A stretch of DNA of 20,463 nucleotides from an uncultured Lachnospiraceae bacterium (GTDB lineage Bacteria; Bacillota; Clostridia; Lachnospirales; Lachnospiraceae): NCBI GenBank assembly GCA_934293375.1, contig CAKQYS010000024.1:1-20463 (forward strand), written 5' to 3'. The notes beneath the pieces are model-generated. The model made no database searches and was not told the DNA's origin. It saw only the letters and a list, made by a program, of their open reading frames with translations. Positions 15,012-20,463 of this stretch are shown here, piece by piece; positions within the stretch are counted from its first letter, which is position 1, and the number at the start of each line of letters is the position of its first letter. The translations under genes were made by a program, and so were the position numbers.

Positions 15012-16910
15012 ATGAACATAGAAAGACAGATTGAATTTGATAAAGTAAAGGATATGTGGGCAGCATTGGCTGTAACGGATTGGGCAAAGGAAAAAATCAG
15101 GGAAGCAGCGTTGTATTTTTCCGAAGCTGCATTAAGAAAGCAGATACGGGATACAACCGATGCAAGGTTTATGATTGAAAAGCTGGGAATGCCGCCGTTG
15201 CAAAATATGTCGGAGATCAAAGAGGCTTTGCTGATCGCCGAAAAAGGAGCAAGTTTAACCCCTTACCAACTGGAGCGTGTAGAAAAGGGATTGGTTGCAA
15301 TCAGGAGACTGCAGGAGTATTTGGCAAGGGGAAAAATGTATGAGAATGCTCTGGCTTATTACGATGAAAATCTGGATGCACTGCCGAGTCTGAGCCGGGA
15401 AATCAATGCCAAAATCCGGGATGGTGCGGTGGACGATTATGCATCCAGAGAATTAGGACAGATACGCAGGCAGATTGCGAAGTGTGAAGAACAAATGAAG
15501 CAGAAGGCAGAGCAAATTCTGCGTGTGAATAAGGCATACATGGCAGATCAATACTGCACCTTCAGAAATGGACGGATATGCCTTCCGGTGAAAAAAGAGT
15601 ATAAGTTAAAAATTTCGGGCAGTGTAATCGACCGGTCCTCCAGTGGGAATACACTATTTATTGAGCCTTCAAGTGTTGCGCAATATTATGATGAACTGCA
15701 ATTACTGAAGATTGGGGAAGAGAATGAGGTGTATAACATTTTATATACCTTATCGGCTTTTGTCATGGCATCGGCGTCCGTGCTGCAGGAAGATCTGGCA
15801 ATGGTAGAAAAACTGGACTTTATCTTTTCCAAGGGCAAATTGAGTCTGGATATGAATGCGACAGAGCCGACGATCAATACGGACCGACGGATCAAAATGA
15901 CGGATGCACGGCATCCGTTAATGGATCAAGCTGCTGCGGTACCATTGCAGTTCGCAGTGGGTGAAAATGTGCGGGGAATCATTATCACAGGCCCGAATAC
16001 AGGTGGAAAAACAGTGGCGATGAAGACGGTAATGTTAAACTGTATTATGGCACAATGCGGATTGCATGTGACATGTAAGCAGGCAGATATCTGTATGAAC
16101 AGTGCGTATTTGTGTGATATTGGGGATGGTCAGAACCTGTCGGAGAATCTGTCCACATTTTCAGCGCATATCACGAATGTATTAGAGGTTTTAAGGGAAG
16201 TCAACCGGGACAGCTTTGTGATCATGGATGAATTGGGATCCGGTACAGATCCTGCAGAAGGAATGGGAATTGCCATTGCGATACTGGAAGAACTCAGAAA
16301 AAGCGGGACGCTGTTTCTGGTGACAACGCATTATCCGGAGGTAAAGGACTATGCAGCCGGGGCAGAGGATATCGTGAATGCAAGGATGGCATTTGATAAA
16401 GAGACATTGCGCCCTACCTATCAGATGATCATGGGGGAAGCAGGAGAAAGCTGTGCTTTTTATATTGCAGACCGGTTAGGTATGCCTGCGGAAATGTTAA
16501 AGGTGGCGATCCGCGCTGCATATGGAGAAGAAGCAATAGCAGCTTATTCATTTCAGAATACGGAAGATCAGCTCGTTAAGCACAGTACACCTAAAATTGC
16601 GAAAACAAAAACTGCAAAAGGGAATGCGGATCTTGCGACTAAATATCAGATCGGAGACAGCGTAATGGTGTATCCTGACAAAAAGATAGGGATTGTCTGT
16701 GCTCCAATAAACGAGAAAGGGGTGTTACGGGTACAATTACCGGATAAAAAAATCTGGATCAATCACAAGCGGGTCAAATTACTGGTGGCAGCGACGGAGC
16801 TATATCCGGAGGATTATGATTTCTCTATTATATTTGAATCGGTTGAGAATCGAAAGAAGCTGCACGATATGCAAAGAAAATATACGGAGGATGTAATTGT
16901 GCATTCATAG
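15012..16910 (+). CDS. MutS2-like ATPase lacking the Smr nuclease domain
   Basis: This is a 632-residue protein. AAGGAAAGG lies just before the ATG. It has the MutS2 layout: an N-terminal clamp/core (FDKVKDMWAALAVTDWAKEK) and a coiled-coil segment (RRQIAKCEEQMKQKAEQI), then VIDRSSSGNTLFIEPS. The MutS ATPase follows, with Walker A GPNTGGKT at 327-334, SENLSTFSAHI, Walker B VIMDELGSGTDPAEG with D406/E407, and the switch TTHYPEVKDYA. A small beta-barrel (IGDSVMVYPDKKIGIV) precedes the end. Full MutS2 proteins have about 780 residues and end in an Smr endonuclease; here the protein stops about 80 residues after the barrel begins, with a complete-looking tail and no Smr remnant. It may act in ribosome rescue or recombination control, like MutS2, but without the nuclease. 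It is probably a paralogue of a full-length copy elsewhere. Confidence 0.88.
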   Translation: MNIERQIEFDKVKDMWAALAVTDWAKEKIREAALYFSEAALRKQIRDTTDARFMIEKLGMPPLQNMSEIKEALLIAEKGASLTPYQLERVEKGLVAIRRLQEYLARGKMYENALAYYDENLDALPSLSREINAKIRDGAVDDYASRELGQIRRQIAKCEEQMKQKAEQILRVNKAYMADQYCTFRNGRICLPVKKEYKLKISGSVIDRSSSGNTLFIEPSSVAQYYDELQLLKIGEENEVYNILYTLSAFVMASASVLQEDLAMVEKLDFIFSKGKLSLDMNATEPTINTDRRIKMTDARHPLMDQAAAVPLQFAVGENVRGIIITGPNTGGKTVAMKTVMLNCIMAQCGLHVTCKQADICMNSAYLCDIGDGQNLSENLSTFSAHITNVLEVLREVNRDSFVIMDELGSGTDPAEGMGIAIAILEELRKSGTLFLVTTHYPEVKDYAAGAEDIVNARMAFDKETLRPTYQMIMGEAGESCAFYIADRLGMPAEMLKVAIRAAYGEEAIAAYSFQNTEDQLVKHSTPKIAKTKTAKGNADLATKYQIGDSVMVYPDKKIGIVCAPINEKGVLRVQLPDKKIWINHKRVKLLVAATELYPEDYDFSIIFESVENRKKLHDMQRKYTEDVIVHS

Positions 16911-16913
16911 TGC

Positions 16914-16942
16914 TTGCGTAATCGGATATTCTGAAGTATAAT
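16914..16942 (+). promoter_or_regulatory. Promoter for the leader peptide and MFS gene
   Basis: TTGCGT (16914-16919), a 17-bp spacer and TATAAT (16937-16942) lie directly after the MutS-like stop codon. Transcription would start near 16950 and give a leader of about 200 nt before the MFS ATG. Confidence 0.7.
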
Positions 16943-16972
16943 AAACGCAATATGTATGAGAGGAAACATTCA

Positions 16973-17065
16973 ATGTTCTGGAAGATGACAACATTGCAAC
17001 TGAAAAAAGGTTACATTTATGCTCCCTATGGGGATAGTGTGCCTTTTTTGGGGAATATTGTCTAA
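16973..17065 (+). CDS. Leader peptide of the MFS efflux-type gene, 30 residues
   Basis: GAGAGGAAA precedes the ATG at 16973. The peptide starts MFWKMTTLQL and contains KKGYIYAPYGDSVPF, then ends at TAA 17063-17065, inside a short hairpin. From memory, KKGYIYAPYGDSVPF closely resembles the leader peptides upstream of tetracycline ribosomal-protection genes (the tet(M), tet(O), tet(W) group), where translation of the leader controls read-through. That resemblance was recalled, not searched. Its role here would be cis regulation of the MFS gene in response to slowed ribosomes. Confidence 0.65.
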   Translation: MFWKMTTLQLKKGYIYAPYGDSVPFLGNIV

Positions 17066-17080
17066 GCCTTTAGGGCTTTT
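17064..17080 (+). terminator. Short hairpin overlapping the leader-peptide stop codon (attenuator candidate)
   Basis: AAGCC (17064-17068) pairs with GGCTT (17074-17078) around the loop tttag, and a T-run (17077-17080) follows. The left arm includes two bases of the leader stop codon, so a ribosome finishing or stalling on the leader would open it. The stem is short, and efficiency as a terminator alone is doubtful. Confidence 0.5.
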
Positions 17081-17110
17081 AGAACATTTCTCTGTAAATA
17101 CAGGTACATT

Positions 17111-17150
17111 ATCTCCTTAACGATCAAAATATAAGTTAAGGAGATTTTTT
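17111..17150 (+). promoter_or_regulatory. Hairpin that sequesters the MFS ribosome-binding site and ends in a T-run
   Basis: ATCTCCTTAAC (17111-17121) pairs perfectly over 11 bp with GTTAAGGAGAT (17135-17145), with a 13-base loop, and is followed by six T up to the ATG at 17151. The right arm contains the SD AAGGAG (17138-17143). One element could therefore both end transcription and hide the ribosome-binding site. This is the second element of the leader control region. Confidence 0.75.
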
Positions 17151-18257
17151 ATGTTGAAAATAAAAGAACAAATATCGAAACTATATGTGGCATCCGTTCT
17201 GGGGAACTTATCGCTGTCGGGTGCCTGGGTTGCCATTCTCGCAGCGAGAGGGTACAGTCTTGTTGAAATTGGAATTGCGGAAACGGTGTTTCACATTTTC
17301 AGTCTTTTGTTTGAGATTCCGTCCGGTGTTTTTGCCGATGTATTCGGACGAAAGCAGATGTTGATGGCGAGCAGCATGATGCGGATCATAGGAAGTGTGT
17401 TCATGATACAGTCCCGGAATCTGCCAATGGTATGTACAGCGATTGCGTGTTTTGCTGTCAGTTATAATTTTTCTTCGGGATCCGGGGATGCACTTGCCTA
17501 CGATTCCATGAAGCTGGTGGGCGAGGAAGCCCGTTATGAACGGTATGCATCAAATCAGTTGATCCTGTATCGGCTCTGCAACGGCATTTCTACATTATGT
17601 GCGGGTTTTGCATTGCTGATCGGATATAAGCTGGTATATGCATCGGATATTCTGGTGACCGGAATCCAGATTGGTGTGCTGTTCTCGCTTCGGGAGATTC
17701 GTCTGCATCCTGCCGGATCAGCACAGAAAAAGACAGTGCTGCAGTCTGTGTGGAGAGAGCTTGCAAAATGCTTTGTGGAGAGTATCCGGTTTTTGAAGGA
17801 GGCAAGGCGGGCGGTATTCCTGATGGCATGCAATGCATTTGTTGGGGCTGTGGATATTATATTGCTGTTCTTTTTGCAGGCGAAGCTGCCACAGACAGGA
17901 ATGCTGGATGCGGCACTTGGCATTGCGTTGTTCGTGATGGAGATGGGAGGAATCCTCGGCGCCAGATGCATTTTGCGCTGTAAGCATATCCGTTACCGAT
18001 GGATATTTGCGGTCACAGCAATGCTTGTGGTAGGCGGCGTTCTCATTGAGCATACAGGTGTGGCAGTGCTGATGACGCTGGGTGGATTTGTTGCAGCGTG
18101 CAGTGATGACGCATTGCAGGTGCGCACGGATGCGATTTTACAGGATATGTTTCCGTCAGAGCAGCGGGCGACCTTGATATCTATGGAATCGTTTGTGTTT
18201 TCTGCGATTATGATCGTGTTGTCGCCACTTGCCGGACTTGTGTTTTCCGTGTGGTAG
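17151..18257 (+). CDS. MFS efflux-type transporter, probably C-terminally truncated
   Basis: This is a 368-residue membrane protein with about eleven hydrophobic segments. The loop 2-3 signature GVFADVFGRKQ (about residues 58-68) marks the major facilitator superfamily. The protein begins MLKIKEQISKLYVASVLGN and has IPSGVFADV, SSGSGDALAYDS and FLQAKLPQTG, a branch in which I recall tetracycline or multidrug exporters such as Tet(40); this is from memory. Usual length is about 400 residues. Here the chain ends in SPLAGLVFSVW, before the expected twelfth helix, and the next bases give no clear continuation in any frame, so the end may have been lost. The leader peptide and SD hairpin upstream suggest induction by a ribosome-targeting drug. 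Substrate and activity are unproven. Confidence 0.82.
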   Translation: MLKIKEQISKLYVASVLGNLSLSGAWVAILAARGYSLVEIGIAETVFHIFSLLFEIPSGVFADVFGRKQMLMASSMMRIIGSVFMIQSRNLPMVCTAIACFAVSYNFSSGSGDALAYDSMKLVGEEARYERYASNQLILYRLCNGISTLCAGFALLIGYKLVYASDILVTGIQIGVLFSLREIRLHPAGSAQKKTVLQSVWRELAKCFVESIRFLKEARRAVFLMACNAFVGAVDIILLFFLQAKLPQTGMLDAALGIALFVMEMGGILGARCILRCKHIRYRWIFAVTAMLVVGGVLIEHTGVAVLMTLGGFVAACSDDALQVRTDAILQDMFPSEQRATLISMESFVFSAIMIVLSPLAGLVFSVW

Positions 18258-18294
18258 TCAGAGCATTGCTGAAGACAGTGGCAGAAAGTACAGA

Positions 18295-18323
18295 AGCATC
18301 GACAGAAGTGTCGGTGCTTTTTA
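18295..18323 (+). terminator. Intrinsic terminator after the MFS gene
   Basis: AGCATCGACA (18295-18304) and TGTCGGTGCT (18309-18318) form a 10-bp stem with one G-U pair and a gaag tetraloop, followed by tttttat. It isolates the MFS unit from the next gene. Confidence 0.85.
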
Positions 18324-18409
18324 TCTTGCGGCATGGCATTGTAGAAATTGCGTGCGTGTGATATATTTTATAATATAATTTTGAATAATGAATAATGGAG
18401 GTCAAAAAC

Positions 18410-18700
18410 ATGGGCGTACAGTCAATCGATGCAGAGGATGATCAGTTTGCGTATCGTTATGATACACAGTTACTGATCGACAGAAGGGATCAGGATCTGG
18501 ATGAGGATGCCATATCCGATTATATCACGGAGCATTTTGAGGGTAACAGTCTGATCGCAGCAGGCGATGAGGATCTGATCAAGATACATTTCCATACGAA
18601 TGAGCCGTGGAAGATATTAGAGTATTGCAATTCGGTCGGTGAAATCTATGATATCGTTGTGGAGGATATGATCCGACAGGCAAATGGATTGCAGGGCTAG
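18410..18700 (+). CDS. Stand-alone FakA/DAK C-terminal-domain-like protein
   Basis: This is a 96-residue protein. GGAGG at 18397-18401 is 8 nt before the ATG at 18410, which decides the start. The sequence FAYRYDTQLLI, GNSLIAAGDEDLIKIHFHTN, EPWKILEYCNSVGEI and VVEDMIRQ matches the end of FakA-type fatty-acid kinases (GDSLVVVGDD..IKVHVHT..P..VL......G.L..I.IENM..Q in the family), but the DAK2 kinase domain is absent. It may be a free domain that partners with another DegV/FakA component, or the surviving tail of a longer gene with a newly gained start; the good SD favours a real small gene. TATAAT-like boxes at 18369-18379 lack a well-spaced -35. Confidence 0.7.
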   Translation: MGVQSIDAEDDQFAYRYDTQLLIDRRDQDLDEDAISDYITEHFEGNSLIAAGDEDLIKIHFHTNEPWKILEYCNSVGEIYDIVVEDMIRQANGLQG

Positions 18701-18764
18701 GAAAACAGGTGCTTCGCAGGCAAATGTGTGAGGCAGATCAGGATCAATCGCAGGAGTTCGGAAT

Positions 18765-20003
18765 ATGGAGAATAGAAGAAATCACAGAAATCAAAATCAC
18801 AAAACCACATATACCCATAAAAACGGCAGACATACCTCTGTGAAGCAGAATGCGATATGCAGGCACTTTGGTATGTGTGGCGGCTGTCAGTATCTGGATC
18901 TTCCGTATTCTGAGCAACTGCGAAAGAAGCAGGCGTATATCGATCGCCTGCTTTCTCCTTATGGAAAGGGAGAACCGATCATCGGGATGGCAGAGCCGTC
19001 CCATTACCGGCATAAGGTCAATGCGGTGTTTCACCGCAATCGGAATGGTGAGATTATTTCCGGGGTGTACGAGGAAGGTACACATCATGTGCTTCCGGTT
19101 ACGAGCTGTTATATAGAAAATGAAAAGGCAGACCAGATCATAGAGACGATCCGGGGACTTTTGAAGTCATTTAAGATCACGGTGTATCATGAGGATTCCG
19201 GATATGGAATCCTGCGGCATGTGATGATCCGTTCCGGATACGCCAGTGGGGAGATCATGGTGGTACTCGTGACTGCAGGGGCATTTTTCCCTTCCAAGCA
19301 GAACTTTGCAAAGGCACTGAGAAAGGTACATCCGGAGATCATCACGATCGTGCAGAATATCAATGCGAAGCAGACGAGTATGGTACTGGGTGACCGGGAT
19401 GTTGTGATCTATGGCAAGGGGTATATTATGGACAGTCTGTGCGGCAAGTCGTTCCGGTTGTCTCCGAGAAGCTTTTATCAGGTGAATCCGGAGCAGACGG
19501 AGAAGCTATACCAGACGGCGATTTCCTATGCGGGACTGACGGGCAGGGAGACCATTCTGGATGCCTATTGCGGTATCGGTACGATTGGGATTGTGGCTTC
19601 GGATGCTGCTGGATCCGTGATTGCGGTGGAGCTGAATCCGGAGGCTGTGAAGGATGCCAGAATCAATGCGAAACTGAATCAGGCGAAGAATGTTTCCGTT
19701 TATCAGAATGATGCTGGGAAATTCATGGTCGGGCTGGCAGCAGAGGGCAAGCAGGTAGATGTCGTATTTATGGATCCGCCGCGTTCCGGCAGCGATGAGG
19801 CATTTCTATCCTCTGTTCTGAAGCTGGCACCATCAAGGATTGTATATATTTCGTGCGGGCCGGAGACGCTGGCAAGGGATCTGCAATATCTGACGAGATC
19901 CCATGCATACCGGGTGGAGAAGTTTGTGCCTGTGGATATGTTTCCGTTTTCGCAGCATTGTGAGTCCGTAGTTCTGCTGTCACGAGTGTGTAACACGAAG
20001 TGA
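18765..20003 (+). CDS. rlmD: 23S rRNA (uracil-C5)-methyltransferase, RlmD/RlmCD type
   Basis: This is a 412-residue enzyme; AGGAG lies about 9 nt before the ATG. It transfers a methyl group from SAM to C5 of a uracil in 23S rRNA. The iron-sulfur motif C32-x5-C38-x2-C41 (CRHFGMCGGC) lies near the N-terminus. SAM motif I is DAYCGIGTIG (from residue 266), DPPRSG starts at 337, and the catalytic Cys is C364 in YISCGPETLARDL. The N-terminal TRAM domain found in many relatives is absent, replaced by a basic His/Arg/Asn-rich tail. The end (VVLLSRVCNTK) lies inside the first unit of the 123-bp repeat. A shortened, rearranged copy lies at 3096-3375. The specific uracil target cannot be read from sequence. 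Confidence 0.93.
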   Translation: MENRRNHRNQNHKTTYTHKNGRHTSVKQNAICRHFGMCGGCQYLDLPYSEQLRKKQAYIDRLLSPYGKGEPIIGMAEPSHYRHKVNAVFHRNRNGEIISGVYEEGTHHVLPVTSCYIENEKADQIIETIRGLLKSFKITVYHEDSGYGILRHVMIRSGYASGEIMVVLVTAGAFFPSKQNFAKALRKVHPEIITIVQNINAKQTSMVLGDRDVVIYGKGYIMDSLCGKSFRLSPRSFYQVNPEQTEKLYQTAISYAGLTGRETILDAYCGIGTIGIVASDAAGSVIAVELNPEAVKDARINAKLNQAKNVSVYQNDAGKFMVGLAAEGKQVDVVFMDPPRSGSDEAFLSSVLKLAPSRIVYISCGPETLARDLQYLTRSHAYRVEKFVPVDMFPFSQHCESVVLLSRVCNTK

Positions 20004-20294
20004 GAGCAGATTACGGAGGACCATGCGATAGCTGTCCGCGACTGGCGAGCACATAGTGCGAAGACAGAGCGGAAACAGCGAACCGCTGAGAAGGTAGTTC
20101 TGCTGTCACGAGTGTAAACGAAGTGAGAGCAGATTACGGAGGACCATGCGATAGCTGTCCGCGATTGGCGAGCACATAGTGCGAAGACAGAGCGGAAACA
20201 GCGAACCGCTGAGACGGTAGTTCTGCTGTCACGAGTGTAAACGAAGTGAGAGCAGATTACGGAGGACCATGCGATAGCTGTCCGCGATTGGCGA
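19968..20294 (+). repeat. 123-bp tandem repeat, 2.6 copies, beginning inside the rlmD 3' end
   Basis: Copies lie at 19968-20093 (126 bp), 20094-20216 (123 bp) and 20217-20294 (78 bp, partial). Copies 2 and 3 are almost identical; copy 1 has three extra bases at gtgtgtaacacg. Each unit holds dyads: tctgctgtcac with gtgagagcaga (11 bp, one mismatch), gcac-ata-gtgc, and cagcg-aac-cgctg. The first hairpin follows the rlmD coding end and could act at the mRNA 3' end, but no T-run follows. Because 123 is a multiple of 3, a long minus-strand frame stays open through the array; I take that as an artefact. Apart from this array the stretch 20004-20404 holds only AT-rich sequence before the next gene. 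Confidence 0.93.
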
Positions 20295-20404
20295 AGGTAC
20301 AATAATGATCGAGTGATTGGGTAAGATATTCTCAAGCATCGGAACTAGAAAATTATAAAATATCAAACGTGGTAATTTGTACATCTGATTTGGAGGGAAA
20401 AATT

Positions 20405-20463
20405 ATGAAACTCGATAATTTTGTTGATATGATGACGGGACACTTTAATAACAAAGAGCAGTT
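20405..20463 (+). CDS. Start of a gene cut by the window edge, possibly CpcT/CpeT-like
   Basis: GGAGGG at 20392-20397 is 7 nt before the ATG. Nineteen codons are visible: MKLDNFVDMMTGHFNNKEQ. The TGHFNNKEQ segment resembles the G.F.N..Q start motif of CpcT/CpeT-like proteins, but the evidence is short. The C-terminal part of the mosaic at 3376-3743 would suit the rest of such a protein, since it too follows rlmD sequence. Confidence 0.5.
   Translation, partial: MKLDNFVDMMTGHFNNKEQ

Noticed and set aside
19968..20294. Repeat array considered as CRISPR.
   Set aside because: Units are 123 bp, directly adjacent and nearly identical over their whole length, with no variable spacers and no cas genes.
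19703..20335. A 210-codon minus-strand frame with a 41-residue repeat over rlmD and the tandem array.
   Set aside because: The repeat period of 123 bp is a multiple of three, so a frame that is open in one unit stays open in all. It has no SD and is antisense to the well-supported rlmD gene.

Overview
The window looks like the chromosome of a low-to-moderate GC gut Clostridia member, most likely Lachnospiraceae. The reasons are SD-led genes with canonical sigma-A promoters, a SnoaL-type hybrid histidine kinase, a giant sortase-anchored beta-helix/MBG/YDG surface protein, a MutS2-like protein without Smr, a stand-alone FakA C-terminal domain and an RlmD-type rRNA methyltransferase. This assignment is inferred from gene content and style; no species marker is present.

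Layout. 1-3094: the end of an unidentified frame, a truncated DUF4143 fragment, a complete hybrid histidine kinase, and a two-helix small membrane protein. 3096-3743: a mosaic pseudogene made from three pieces of the rlmD gene that lies intact at 18765-20003. It is fused in frame to the C-terminal part of another gene, which is probably a relative of the gene that follows rlmD at 20405. 3798-11623: a MerR-type regulator facing a 2,123-residue cell-wall protein across a 19-bp-spacer MerR-type promoter, followed by a frameshifted second sortase substrate. 11819-13275: an SMC/OLD-like ATPase overlapping the remnant of what looks like its partner gene. 13276-14616 (minus strand): a TetR regulator and an ATC-hydrolase-family enzyme with a clear promoter and palindromic operator. 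14644-14972: a decayed small membrane ORF with its own promoter and terminator. 15012-18323: the MutS2-like ATPase, then an MFS efflux-type gene behind a leader peptide and two stem-loops that resemble the leaders of tetracycline ribosomal-protection genes. 18410-20463: the FakA-C-like protein, rlmD, a 123-bp tandem repeat that starts inside the rlmD 3' end, and the start of the next gene.

The main theme is remodelling. At least six loci are truncated, frameshifted or recombined, while the genes between them are intact. No transposase, integrase, tRNA, rRNA or CRISPR array was found. I do not see an intact new multi-gene system. The best candidates for a second look are the leader-controlled MFS gene, the in-frame rlmD mosaic, the MerR-controlled giant surface protein, and the ATPase with its broken partner.
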